A stretch of DNA of 64,000 nt from Thinopyrum elongatum (lineage: Eukaryota > Streptophyta > Magnoliopsida > Poales > Poaceae): positions 194,332,630-194,396,629 of the forward strand of contig CM022303.1 in NCBI GenBank assembly GCA_011799875.1, read 5' to 3'. The position numbers were made by a program, and so were the translations under genes. This document shows, piece after piece, positions 34,055-45,322 of the stretch (position 1 is the first letter of the stretch; each line of letters begins with the position of its first letter). Below the pieces are notes generated by a model, which ran no database searches, was not told the DNA's origin, and was given only the letters and a program-made list of their open reading frames with translations.

Positions 34055-35566
34055 TGATACGTCCATTTTGCATCATGTTTACCTACTGTTATTTATAACG
34101 TTTTATGCATAATAATGCTTTTTGGAGTAATTCTAATGTCTTTTCTCTCATAATATGCAAGGTATACACAAAGAGGGAGAATTCCGGCAGCTGGAAATCT
34201 GGACCTGAAAAGGCTACGTCAGGCTACCTATTCTGCACAACTCCAAATGAGCTGAAACTTCACAAGGATTTTTTATGGAATAAATAAGAAATACTGGAGC
34301 AAATAACTACCGGAGGGGGGCCACCTAGTGAGGACAACCCACCAGGGCGCGCCACCTAGGCGCGCCCTGGTGAGTTGTGCTCAGCCCAGCCCACCTTCGG
34401 TGCCCATATTCTGGTATATAAGTCATTTTGACCTAGAAAAAATCAGGAGAGGACTTTCGGGATGAAGCACCGCCGTCTCGAGGTGGAACTTGGGCAGGAG
34501 CACTTTTGCCCTCCGGCGGAGCGATTCCGCCGGGGGAACTTCCCTCCCGGAGGGGGAAATCATCATCATCATCATCACCAAAAACTCTCCCATCTTGGGG
34601 AGGGCAATCTCCATCAACATCTTCAACAGCACCATCTCCTCTCAAACCCTAGTTCATCTCCCGTGTTCAATCTTTGTACCGGAACTATAGATTGGTACTT
34701 GTGGGTGACTAGTAGTGTTGATTACATCTTGTAGTTGATTACTATATGGTTTATTTGGTGGAAGATTATATGTTCAGATCCATTATGCTTTTTAATACCC
34801 CTCTGATCTTGAGAATGATTATCATTTGTGAGTAGTTACTTTTGTTCTTGAGGTCACGGGAGAAATCATGTTGCAAGTAATCATGTGAACTTGATATGTG
34901 TTCGATATTTTGATGATATGTATGTTGTGATTCCCTTAGTGGTGTCATGTGAACGTTGACTACATGATACTTCACCATATTTGGGCCTAAGGGAATGCAT
35001 TGTGGAGTAGTTATTAGATGATGGGTTGCGAGAGTTACAGAAGCTTAAACCCTAGTTTATGCGCTATTCCGTAAGGGACCGATTGGATCCAAAAGTTTAA
35101 TGCTATGGTTAGAATTTATTCTTAATACTTTTCTCGTAGTTGCCTATGCTTGCGAGGGGGTTAATCAGAAGTAGGAGGTTTGTTCAAGTAAGAACAGCAC
35201 CTAAGCACCGGTCCACCCACATACCAAATTATCAAAGTAGCGAACACGAATCGAACCAACATGATGAAAGTGACTAGATGAAATTCCCGTGTACCCTCAA
35301 GAACACTTTGCTTATCATAAGAGACCATTTTGGCCTGTCCTTTACCTCAAAAGGATTGGGCTACCTTGCTGCACTTTTGTTACTACTATTGTTACTTGCT
35401 CATTACAAATTATCTTGCTATTAAACTACTCGCTACTTACAATTTCAGTGCTTGCAGACATTACCTTACTGAAAACCGCTTGTCATTTCCTTCTGCTCCT
35501 CGTTGGGTTCGACACTCTTAGTTATCGAAAGGACTACGACTGATCCCCTATACTTGTGGGTCATCA
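34055..35566 (+). repeat. 5' LTR of the Athila-like element (1512 bp)
   Basis: It starts TGATACGTCCATTTTGCATC and ends CTATACTTGTGGGTCATCA. It contains a perfect hairpin at 34340-34372 and a TATA box (GGTATATAAG) near 34413-34422. Confidence 0.95.
34340..34372. promoter_or_regulatory. Hairpin upstream of the TATA box in the 5' LTR
   Basis: The arms CACCAGGGCGCGCC and GGCGCGCCCTGGTG are perfect 14-bp inverted copies around a 5-nt loop. The TATA box (GGTATATAAG) begins about 40 nt downstream. The same arms recur with other loops at 42344-42381 and, with one mismatch, at 39861-39903. Confidence 0.75.
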
Positions 35567-35672
35567 AGAATCTTTTCTGGCACTGTTTCCAGGGAGTGAA
35601 GCGCTCTTGGTAAGTGGAAATTGGTAAGGAAAAATTATTACTACGTGCTGAAATTTATTTTCACTTGTTACT

Positions 35673-37904
35673 ATGGAGAGCAATCCTTTGAGGGGTTTGT
35701 TCGGGGTATCTTCACCTCGACTGGAACCATAATTAGATGCCCCTCAACCTACTGCACCTACTGAAAATATTGAATATGAAATTCCTTCGGGTATGATAGA
35801 ACAACTGCTAGCTAATCCTTATGCAGGAGATGGAACCGAACATCCTGATATGCACTTGATATATGTGGATGAAATTTGTGGATTGTTTAAGCTTGCAGGT
35901 TTACCCGGAGATGAAGCTAATAAGAAGATTTTCCCTTTATCTTTGAAGGGAAACTCATTGACATGGTATAGGCTATGCGATGATATTGGATCTGGGAATT
36001 GGAATCGGTTGAAATTGGAATTCCATCAAAAAAATTATCCTATGCATCTAGTTCATCGTGATCAGAATTATATATATAATTTTTGGCCTCGTGAAGGAGA
36101 AAGTATCGCTCTAGCTTGGGGGAGGCTTAAGTCAATGTTATATTCATGCCCCAACCATGAGCTCTCAAGAGAAATTATTATTCAGAATTTTTATGCTCAG
36201 CTTTCTCGTAATGATCAATCCATGCTCGATACTTCTTGTACTGGTTCCTTTTTGAAGAATACTATTGATTTCCGGTGCAATCTTTTAGAAAGAATTAAAC
36301 ACAACTCTGAAGATTGGGAACTCGACGAAGGTAAAGAGTCAGGTATTGAGCTTAAGTTTGATTGTGTTAAATCTTTTATGAATACCGATGGTTTTCAAAA
36401 GTTTAGCACTAAATATGGACTTGACTCTGAGATAGTAGCCTCCTTTTGTGAATCTTTTGCTACTCATGTTGATCTCCCGAAGGAGAAGTGGTTTAAATAT
36501 CACCCACCTATTAAAGAAGAAATTAAAGAACCGGTAATAGCTAAAGATGAAACAATTATCTACAATGTTGACCCAGTTGTTCCTACTGCTTATATTGAAA
36601 ACCCACCTTTCCCTGTCAGGATGAAGGAACATGCTAAAGTCTCAACTGTGGTCAATAAAAGTTATATTAGAACACCTAAACCAGCTGAACAAATCAAGGT
36701 AGAACCTAGTGTTGCTATGGTTAAGGATCTCTTGGTCGATAATATTGATGGGCATGTTATTTACTTCGTTGGTGAAGCTGCTAGAATTGCCAAACCCGAT
36801 GGGAAAGATAAACATAGACCCGTTGTTGGCATGCCTGTTGTCTCAGTTAAAATAGGAGATCACTGTTATCATGGTTTATGTGACATAGGTGCTAGCGTAA
36901 GTGCTATTCCTTTTACCTTATATCAAGAAATTATGAATGACATAGCACCCGCTGAGATAGAAGACATAGATGTTAATATTAAACTTGCTAATAGAGACAC
37001 CATCACACCACTTGGGATTGTTAGAGATGTTGAAGTCTTGTGTGGGAAAGTAAAATACCCTACTGATTTTCTTGTTCTTGGTTCCCCACAAGATGACTTT
37101 TGTCCCATCATCTTTGGTAGACCTTTCCTGAACACCGTTAATGCTAAAATAGATTGTGAGAAACAAACAGTCGATGTTAGCTTTGGTGATGAGTCTCATG
37201 AGTTTAATTTTTCCAAGTTTAGTAGAAAACCTCATAAAAAAGATTTGCCTAGTAAGAATGAAATTATTGGTCTTGCTTCTATTGTTGTACCTCCTACTGA
37301 TCCTTTAGAGCAATATTTGCTAGATCATGAAAATGATTTACATATGCATGAAAGAAATGAAATAGACAAGATTTTCTTTGAACAACGTCCTCTGCTTAAA
37401 CACAATTTGCCTATTGAAACTCTAGGAGGTCCTCCTCCACCTAAAGGTGATCCTGTGTTTGAATTAAAACAATTGCCAGACACTTTGAAATATGCTTATC
37501 TTGATGAGAAAAAGATATATCCTGTTATTATTAGTGCTAACCTTTCAGAACATGAAGAAGAAAGATTATTGAAAGTTCTAAGGAAGCACCGAGCTGCTAT
37601 TCGATATACTCTTGATGATCTTAAGGGCATTAGTCCCACTCTTTGTCAGCACAAAATTAATATGGAACCTGATGCTAAACCCGTTGTTGATCACCAAAGT
37701 CGGTTAAATCCGAAGATGAAAGAAGTGGTAAGAACAGAAATATTGAAACTCCTGGAAGCAGGTATAATCTATCCTATAGCTGATAGTAGATGGGTAAGTC
37801 CTGTTCATTGTGTCCCTAAGAAGGGAGGTACTACTGTTGTTCCTAATGATAAGAATGAACTTATTCCACAAAGAATTGTCACAGGCTATAGAATGGTAAA
37901 TTGA
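35673..37904 (+). pseudogene. Gag-protease and start of reverse transcriptase, Athila-like element
   Basis: Gag starts at 35673 (MESNPLRGLFGVSSPRLE). A TAA at 35730 breaks it after 19 codons; the sister copy is open there. From 35793 the frame is open for 703 codons: gag core (WYRLCDDIGSGNWNRL, LSRNDQSMLDTSCTGSF), an aspartic protease site (CDIGASVSAIP, near 36880-36915) with the downstream IIFGRPFLNT block, a linker, and the reverse transcriptase N terminus (ILKLLEAGIIYPI, WVSPVHCVPKKGG). The frame ends at 37904 where a one-base gain in an A run shifts the VIDFRKLNKA motif. Protein sequence matches the minus-strand copy at 1-4440 closely. Confidence 0.92.
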
Positions 37905-39725
37905 TTTTAGAAAATTAAACAAAGCAACTAGAAAAGATCATTATCCTCTGCCTTTTATTGATCAAGTGCTAGTGATTATGCTGTTGGTGCTGTTCTAGGT
38001 CAAAGAGTTGATAAGAACCTAAATGTTATCCATTATGCTAGTAAAACTCTAGACAGTGCCCAACGAAATTATGCTACTACTAAAAAAGAATTTTTAGCAG
38101 TTGTGTTTGCTTGTGATAAATTTAGATCCTACATTGTTGATTCTAAAGTGACTGTTCACACCGATCATGCTGCTATAAAATATCTTATGGAAAAGAAAGA
38201 TGCTAAACCTAGACTCATTAGGTGGGTTCTCTTGCTACAAGAATTTGACTTACATATCACTGATAGAAAGGGAGCTGAGAACCCCGTAGCTGATAACCTG
38301 TCTAGGCTTGAAAATATTCTTGATGACCCACAACCTATTAATGATAGCTTTCCTGATGAACAGTTAGCTTCAATAAATGTTTCTCATAACACTCCTTGGT
38401 ATGCTGACTATGCTAATTATATTGTTGCTAAATACATACCACCTAGCTTCACATACCAACAAAAGAAAAAATTCTTCTATGATTTAAGACATTACTTTTG
38501 GGATGACCCACATCTTTATAAAGAAGGGGTAGATGGTATTATTAGACGTTGTGTACCTGAGCATGAACAGGAACAAATCCTACGGAAATGTCACTCCGAA
38601 GCTTATGGAGGACATCATGCGGGAGACAGAACTACTCATAAGGTATTGCAATCTGGGTTTTATTGGCCTACTCTTTTCAAGGATGCCCGTAAGTTCGTCT
38701 TATCTTGTGATGAATGTCAAAGAATAGGTAATATCGGTAAGCGTCAAGAAATGCCTATGAATTATTCTCTTGCTGTTGAACCATTTGATGTTTGGGGATT
38801 TGATTACATGGGACCTTTTCCTTCCTCTAATGGGTATACTCATATTTTGGTTGCTGTTGATTATGTTACTAAGTGGGTAGAAGCTATTTCAACTAGTAGT
38901 GCTGATCACAACACCTCTATTAAAATGCTTAAGGAAGTTATTTTCCTGAGGTTTGGAGTCCCTAGATATTTAATGACTGATGGTGGTTCACACTTTATTC
39001 ATGGTGATTTCCGTAAAATGCTTGCCAAGTACGATGTTAACCATAGAATTGCATCACCCTATCATCCTCAGTCTAGTGGTCAAGTTGAACTTAGCAATAG
39101 AGAAATAAAATTAATCTTACAAAAGACTGTCAATAGGTCCCGGAAGAATTGGTCTAAGAAATTAGATGATGCACTTTGGGCTTATAGAACAGCATATAAA
39201 AATCCTATGGGTATGTCTCCTTATAAAATGGTTTATGGAAAAGCTTGTCATTTGCCTCTTGAGTTAGAACATAAAGCATATTGGGCAATTAAAGAACTCA
39301 ACTATGATTTCAAACTTGCTGGTGAAAAGAGGTTATTTGATATTAGCTCATTAGATGAATGGAGAACCCAAGCCTATGAAAATGCCAAGTTATTTAAATA
39401 AAAAGTTAAAAGATGGCATGATAAAAGAATCCAAAAGCATGAGTTAAAAGTTGGAGAATATGTTCTTTTGTACAACTCTCGTTTCAGATTCTTTGCAGGA
39501 AAACTCCTCTCCAAATGGGAAGGACCCTATGTTATTGAGGAGGTATATCGATCTGGAGCTATCAAAATAAATAATGCCGAAGGTACTAACCCGAAGGTTG
39601 TTAATGGGCAACGAATAAAACATTATATCTCAGGTACGCCCATTAATGTTGAAAGTAATGTTATCCAAACCATGACACCGGAAGAACACATAAAAGAAAC
39701 CTTCCGAAACACTCCAAAATCATGA
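37905..39725 (+). pseudogene. Reverse transcriptase remnant, RNase H and integrase, Athila-like element
   Basis: After the frameshift, reverse transcriptase continues only to LPFIDQVL (about 37966) and then joins [12 protein letters not shown] of RNase H. The palm domain with its catalytic YxDD is absent. RNase H and the connection follow ([12 protein letters not shown]). Integrase has an HHCC finger ([12 protein letters not shown]...CDECQ) and core residues in [19 protein letters not shown] and [21 protein letters not shown] at 39399 interrupts before the C-terminal GKLLSKWEGPYVI block, which ends at 39725. The long open frame is 38103-39401. Integrase residues look intact, but no complete polyprotein can be made. 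Confidence 0.9.
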
Positions 39726-39860
39726 AAAAAGAGAGGTACGTGATACGGTAAGTAAACGGACTCCGAAAATTCCGCAAAAATATTTTTTGTCAGTTTTGGA
39801 ATATTTAGAAAATTAGGAAAATAAGAAACTACCAGGAAGGTGAGCCTGGTGGGCACAAGA

Positions 39861-39985
39861 CACCAGGGCGCGCCTGGCCTGGATTGCCAGGCGCGCCCAG
39901 GTGGGTTGTGCCCACCTCGGGTACCTTCCGGACTCCGTTTTTCTTCCGTTTGCTTGTTTCCCAAGATAAAAAAATCTTTATATAC
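39861..39985 (+). promoter_or_regulatory. Internal hairpin plus TATA region upstream of the third frame
   Basis: A hairpin with 17-bp arms and one mismatch (39861-39877 with 39887-39903) shares its CACCAGGGCGCGCC arm with the LTR hairpins and has similar flanks (GGTGGGTTGTGC). It is followed by CTTTATATACCCC at 39976-39988, a TATA-like box, and then a frame start at 40075. The order hairpin, TATA, leader mirrors the LTR promoter, so this may be an internal promoter for the third frame. Transcription is not shown. Confidence 0.55.
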
Positions 39986-40074
39986 CCCCCGAACCTATTG
40001 ACCTCTGTATCGCGGAGAAATCTCCTGTTTTCTTTTCCTTGCTGTTTCCTGTCAGATCTGTTAAGCCAGGCATC

Positions 40075-40479
40075 ATGTCTTCTTCTTCCTCCAACAATGT
40101 GGAAGAGGATGCTTGGTTCATGAAGATCGAGCTGAAGAGGGAAGAGCCAGTTGGAGCCGCCAAGGAGGACAAGGGCAAGGAGGCTACCGGAGATCAAACG
40201 CCGGTGATCGAGCAAGCACTGCCTGCCGAGGAGGAAGAAGAAGATATCCTTAAACCTTACTATGCTCATCTTACCCCTACTGAGATTGAAGCCTTTCGGG
40301 TCATTGAAACGGTTCGTGTGCAAAATAAATATCTCACTCATGAAAATATTCTACATCAAGAGCACATCATCTTCCTCCGGAGTGTCATCCGTAGATTGGA
40401 GAATCTCTTGATCATGAAGGACAGGATCGCTACCACTTCATCATCACCACGTCCTTCTTCATCACCAAAAGGAAATTGA
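40075..40479 (+). CDS. Third open frame of the Athila-like element (134 aa), unknown function
   Basis: The frame starts MSSSSSNNVEEDAW and is open to a TGA at 40477. An upstream in-frame ATG at 40039 would add 12 residues. The protein has an acidic middle (ALPAEEEEEDILKP), then a helical, coiled-coil-like segment (IEAFRVIETVRVQNKYLTHE...IRRLENLLIMKDRI) and a Ser/Pro-rich tail. It sits where Athila elements carry a further frame downstream of integrase, sometimes called env-like. I see no signal peptide or membrane segment, so an envelope role is unlikely. It may be an accessory nucleic-acid- or Gag-binding protein. Confidence 0.6.
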   Translation: MSSSSSNNVEEDAWFMKIELKREEPVGAAKEDKGKEATGDQTPVIEQALPAEEEEEDILKPYYAHLTPTEIEAFRVIETVRVQNKYLTHENILHQEHIIFLRSVIRRLENLLIMKDRIATTSSSPRPSSSPKGN

Positions 40480-42057
40480 AGTATCGGGTATGGGCACTCC
40501 CCTTGGCTTTCGCCAAGCTTGGGGGAGGTGCCCCGGTATCGTATCACCTCCATTATCCTTTGCCTTTACTTTTCTTAGCTTGATCCATGGTTATCTTTTG
40601 CTTTAGATGAATAAAAGTTTAGTTCAGTCCTTTCTTTTCGAGAGTTTGCTTAGTGATCTATCCTTGTAATCGTGTGCAAGATATATAATAAAGTTTAGTT
40701 TGAATTTTACTTTCTTTACTTTCATGTTTCAATAAAAAGAAAGGAAATAAATGAAAAAGATCATATGTTAATCTTATGGTAAGTAATGACATCACACAAG
40801 GAAGAGTATAAGTAGAAAATTTTATTGTAGATTGACAAACATAGTATTGGTCAATGAAGCAATTCATGAAAGAATTAATAAGGGAAGAGAAGATTCACAT
40901 GCAAATACACTATCTTGGAAATCTTCTGTGATTGTGAGCACCCGTCAAAATATTATATGCCAAAATTATTGACGTTGGACAAGGAAGACAACATAATGAT
41001 TTATGTTTGTTCATATTCACATAGAAGTTATATTGTCATAGATCCTTCAACATGTGGTGCTTGCCCCCTATCTTTGCTAGCCAAAAATTCCGCACCAAGT
41101 AGAGATACTACTTGTGCATCCAAAAACCCTTAAACCCAAATCTTGTTTTGAGAGTCCACCATACCTACCTATGGATTGAGTAAGATCCTTCAAGTAAGTT
41201 GTCATCGGTGCAATAAGGCAATAAAAATTGCTTCTTAAAGTGTTGGATCATTTAGTGTAAGGGAAAATTGAGCATTGTACGAACTTGTGATGGCGACGAA
41301 TAAAAGTGACAGACTACATAATAAAGGTTGCTATCATAAGGGGAAATATAACGTGACATTCTCTTGCACTAAGGGATTGAGCATACAAACAAAAAGTGCA
41401 TGGCAACCTCTGCTTCCCTCTGCGAAGGGCCTATCTTTTACTTTTATGTATTTACTTTCATGCAAGAGTCAAAGTTTTTCTCTCTATTCCTTTTTACTTT
41501 CTCTTTTGGCAAGCATCATGTGGTGAGGAAAGATCTAGGCATATAGATCCAGTTGAATATGGGTAGCATGAGTTATTATTGTTGACATCACCCTCGAGGT
41601 GAATATGTTGGGAGGCGAAACTATAAGCCCCTATCTTTCTATGTGTCCGGTTGAAACGTTTTGCTCATGTGTACGAGGTGAGTGTTAGCAATCATAGAAG
41701 ACTATATGATGGTTGAGTATGTGGACTTGCCTAAAGGCTCCGATACGTGACCCTTCCTGAAAAGATGATGAATTGTAGTTGCAAAGTTGACTAAGAACAT
41801 AGTTTGTTGGTTTTCAATAGAGTTTATGCTTTATACTTCGATGCTGTGATGAATTGTTACTTATTCATGAGAAGTCTATGATAAAAGTTCTATGATGAAA
41901 GTTTTATGTTAAAGTTTGTTGCTGTTATAATAAATTACATGATGCTTCTATGTCCGTATTTTGTTTTTACCGACACCTCTCTCTCTCTAAGCATGTGGAC
42001 ATGTTTTTCGATTTCGGTGTTCGCTTGAGGACAAGCGATGTCTAAGCTTTGGGGAGT
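40480..42057 (+). other. Non-coding 3' region of the Athila-like element
   Basis: About 1.6 kb without a convincing frame. It begins with a PPT-like CCAAGCTTGGGGGAGGTG (40513-40530) and ends with the real purine tract AAGCTTTGGGGAGT (42044-42057). AT-rich sequence lies between them. Confidence 0.7.
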
Positions 42058-43575
42058 TGATACGTCTATTTTGCATCATGTTTACCTACTATTATTTATA
42101 ATGTTTTTATGCATAATAATGCTTTTTAGAGTAATTCTAATGTCTTTTCTCTCATAATATGCAAGGTATACACAAAGAGGGAGAATTCCGGCAGCTGGAA
42201 ATCTGGACCTAAAAAGGCTATGTCAGGCTACCTATTCTGCACAACTCCAAATGAGCTGAAACTTCACAAGGATTTTTTATGGAATAAATAAGAAATACTG
42301 GAGCAAATAACTACCGGAAGGGGGCCACCTGGTGAGCACAAGACACCAGGGCGCGCCAGGCCCCCCAGGCGCGCCCTGGTGGGTTGTGCTCAGCCCAGCT
42401 CACCTCCAGTGCCCATCTTCTGGTATATAAGTCATTTTGACCTAGAAAAAATCAGAAGAGGACTTTCGGGATGAAGCGCCGCCGTCTCGAGGCGGAACTT
42501 GGGTAGGAGCACTTTTGCCCTCCGGCGGAGCGATTCCGCCGGGTGAACTTCCCTCCTAGAGGGGGAAATCATCGTCATCATCATCACCAACAACTCTCCC
42601 ATCTTGGGGAGGGCAATCTCCATCAATATCTTCAACAGCACCATCTCCTCTCAAACCCTAGTTCATCTCCCGTGTTCAATCTTTGTACCGGAACTATAGA
42701 TTGGTACTTGTGGGTGACTAGTAGTGTTGATTACATCTTGTAGTTGATTACTATATGGTTTATTTGGTGGAAGATTATATGTTCAGATCTATTATACTAT
42801 TTAATACCCCTCTGATCTTGAGCATGATTATCATTTGTGAGTAGTTACTTTTGTTCTTGAGGTCACGGGAGAAATCATGTTGCAAGTAATCATGTGAACT
42901 TGATATGTGTTTGATATTTTGATGATATGTATGTTGTGATTCCCTTAGTGGTGTCATGTGAATGTCGACTACATGACACTTCACCATATTTGGGCCTAAG
43001 GGAATGCATTGTAGAGTAGTTATTAGATGATGGGTTGCGAGAGTTACAGAAGCTTAAACCCTAGTTTATGCGCTATTCCGTAAGGGACCGATTGGATCCA
43101 AAAGTTTAATGCTATGGTTAGAATTTATTCTTAATACTTTTCTCGTAGTTGCAGATGCTTGCGGGGGGGTTAATCATAAGTAGGAGGTTTGTTCAAGTAA
43201 GAACAGCACCTAAGCACCGGTCCACCCACATACCAAATTATCAAAGTAGCAAACACGAATCGAACCAACATGATGAAAGTGACTAGATGAAATTCCCGTG
43301 TACCCTCAAGAACACTTTGCTTATCATAAGAGACCATTTTGGCCTGTCCTTTACCTCAAAAGGATTGGGCTACCTTGCTGCACTTTTGTTACTACTATTG
43401 TTACTTGCTCGTTACAAATTATCTTGCTATTAAACTACTCGCTACTTACAATTTCAGTGCTTGCAGACATTACCTTACTGAAAACTGGTTGTCATTTTCT
43501 TCTGCTCCTCATTGGGTTTGACACTCTTACTTATCGAAAGGACTACGATTGATCCCCTATACTTGTGGGTCATCA
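42058..43575 (+). repeat. 3' LTR of the Athila-like element (1518 bp)
   Basis: It has the same termini as the 5' LTR. Differences cluster around the hairpin region (42344-42381), where the loop changes but both 14-bp arms are kept. Confidence 0.95.
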
Positions 43576-43580
43576 TCGAT

Positions 43581-43861
43581 CTACCACGAGATCAGATGAA
43601 CTAAACCCTAGGCTAGTAGGATAATGGATGTTCTCTAGCCTCTATGGACTAAACCCTCTGGTTTATATAGACACCAGGGGTACTAGGGTTAAACATAGTC
43701 GGTTACATCAAGGGAACAGGTATGCCGAATCTTCCATCCTGACTTGGAGTACACACCAAGGCACAAAAAGGTTCTCATGTTCGGATACAATGCCGCTCCG
43801 CAGTCCAGCCCATGAGAAATAGGCCGGCAACCCGAGGACCCCCTAGTCCAGGACTCCCTCA
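43581..43861 (-). repeat. 5' LTR of the Tat-like element, right piece
   Basis: It continues the LTR piece at 33877-34054 after the nested element and its second TCGAT (43576-43580). It ends CCAGGACTCCCTCA and is followed by the outer GGGTG duplication. Confidence 0.92.
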
Positions 43862-45322
43862 GGGTGGTCGGCCGACAGCAAATTGTGTCAACAATGAGGT
43901 TGTGGTGGCGGCCGGCGATGAGCATGGGGTCGGAGTCGTGCGGTGAGGAGGGTGCGAGCGGCCTCGGTCGACGCCGGATCCGACCGGTTGGCTAGCATGG
44001 CTACGACCGATTGGTACGTATAGGCCCGGCGGTGGAGGGGAGGGCCGGCGGCGGCGACGGAACCACGCGAGGACTAGCGGCAGCCTACCCCCCATCGAGA
44101 ATAGAATGAGAGCGGCCGCTAGGGTTTGGCCGGTTTAAATACCACATAAATTGCCGAGTACCTTTCATCAGGGATCTCGGCAAAAGCTGCCCACCGTCAC
44201 GGGGCCATCAGCTGCAGACGGCGGTGCCACGTGGCTCCTATTTGCCGGGTGCCTTCTATAGGGCTCTCGGTATACTATGCATAAGCCGAGTGCCTTTATG
44301 TTTGCCGAGTGTATAACCGACAGGGCTCGGTAGAGCTTCCTGTCGGATTTAGGGCTCCGCAGACCCAAGAAGGTTCGAACTCTGGGGCGTGTGCGAAGAT
44401 CTCAACCTCTCAAGCCTCGAGCTCGTCGCCCTATAGCCTAGCCTTGCCGAATTCGCGTGAGCGGGGAAGAAGATGAACACGACAGTTTACCCAGGTTCGG
44501 GCCACCTTGCGGTGTAAAACCCTACTCCTGCTTTGTGGTGGATTAGCCTCACGAGGAGGCTTGAGGATGAACTAGTACAATGGATGAGCTGCCTCGCGAG
44601 GGCTCGGGGGGTGAGAATGAGTCGACCCCTTCTACGGTGGTGGCTAACTTATATTTATAGTGGCCTTGGTCCTCTTCCCCAAAGCTTAGGCGGGAAGGGA
44701 TTCCACAACGGCCAATTTGAAAGGGGACAAGTAGTACATCTTATCCTGACGAAAGGTGGTATTCGTCTGCAAAGCTTCTGGTCGTGACGCAGTTGTGGCC
44801 TCGGCGATGACATCCGTCTTGCCGAGCTCGTGGTCTTGGTCTCGTTGCACCGAAATGGAAACCTTTGGGGGGCTCCTCGGGAACCCACGCCAGTCTTTGT
44901 CTTCTTAGCACCAAAGAGAAAACTATCTCCTCTGCGCCCGCTGGCGCCCGCCTGGCCTTGGTCGTCACGGCTCACGTCTTCGCAGCCTCGGGAGGCTGGG
45001 TACCTGCATAGAAAACTCCGCTCCTCGGGAGGCAGCCTGGGGAGGCCGCTTCCTCTGGAGGTCTTGGTGTCATCCACCTCGCGAGGGTCTTGTCTTGGTA
45101 GTCTTGTAGATGGGCCATACCAGGCTGTCGAGCGAGCCACGCTGTGGCCCGCAGGTAGGCAAGTCTGGGTACTCTGGTTCTCAGAACGCCGACACTTCCC
45201 ATGTGTCGTGTCCTAGTGTGTGCTGAGACCCATACTCGGCTTAGATGTCTTTTGCCGTGATCCCGTGTTCTCGTACTCGGCAAAGACAAAAGAACTCGGT
45301 AACGACGATTTTTCCAATAGTG
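43862..45322. mobile_element. Right end of a CACTA element
   Basis: The right tip reads GATTTTTCCAATAGTG and ends at 45322, which inverted is CACTATTGGAAAAATC, a typical CACTA tip. TGCCGAG/CTCGGCA-like subterminal repeats occur in both orientations at about 44153, 44176, 44242, 44284, 44302, 44326, 45233, 45275 and 45295. A GC-rich stretch (43862-44100) may be transposon-coding sequence but no motif is recognised. The left terminus is not seen. Sequence left of the Tat-like element (25698-25865) must be part of the same host segment. A solo LTR (44341-45194) interrupts the subterminal region. Confidence 0.7.
44341..45194 (-). mobile_element. Solo LTR (854 bp), minus strand, TSD CTTCC
   Basis: On the plus strand it starts TGTCGGATTTAGGGCTCCGC and ends TCTCAGAACGCCGACA. 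It is flanked by CTTCC (44336-44340 and 45195-45199). A minus-strand TATA box (CTATAAATATAAG) at about 44648-44660 gives the orientation. No internal region is present. Confidence 0.93.

Larger units (their letters stand above)
34055..43575 (+). mobile_element. Complete Athila-like Gypsy element (9521 bp), TSD TCGAT
   Basis: LTRs at 34055-35566 and 42058-43575 are flanked by TCGAT (34050-34054 and 43576-43580). The element sits inside the 5' LTR of the Tat-like element. Inside, in order, are a primer-binding site (about 35578), gag-protease, a reverse transcriptase remnant, RNase H-integrase, an internal hairpin and TATA region, a third open frame (40075-40479), a non-coding stretch of about 1.5 kb, and a purine tract next to the 3' LTR (AAGCTTTGGGGAGT). 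LTR differences are roughly 3% by eye, mostly transitions. It is a non-autonomous copy because most of the reverse transcriptase is deleted. Confidence 0.96.
25866..43861 (-). mobile_element. Tat-like Gypsy element, TSD GGGTG, split by a nested Athila-like element
   Basis: The outer ends are TGTCGGTGTCAAAACTGG (25866) and CCAGGACTCCCTCA (43861). Both are flanked by GGGTG (25861-25865 and 43862-43866). Without the nested element (34055-43575 plus one TCGAT) it is about 8.5 kb. On the minus strand the order is 5' LTR, primer site (TTGGTGCTTTCATTGAG), gag, protease, reverse transcriptase, RNase H, a second archaeal-type RNase H, integrase, and then an antisense gene before the 3' LTR. Dual RNase H and an antisense gene are hallmarks of the Tat lineage (Retand/Grande type). 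It is non-functional through stops, frameshifts and deletions. Confidence 0.93.

Noticed and set aside
40075..40479. Envelope protein
   Set aside because: No signal peptide, membrane segment or cysteine pattern; position alone is not enough.
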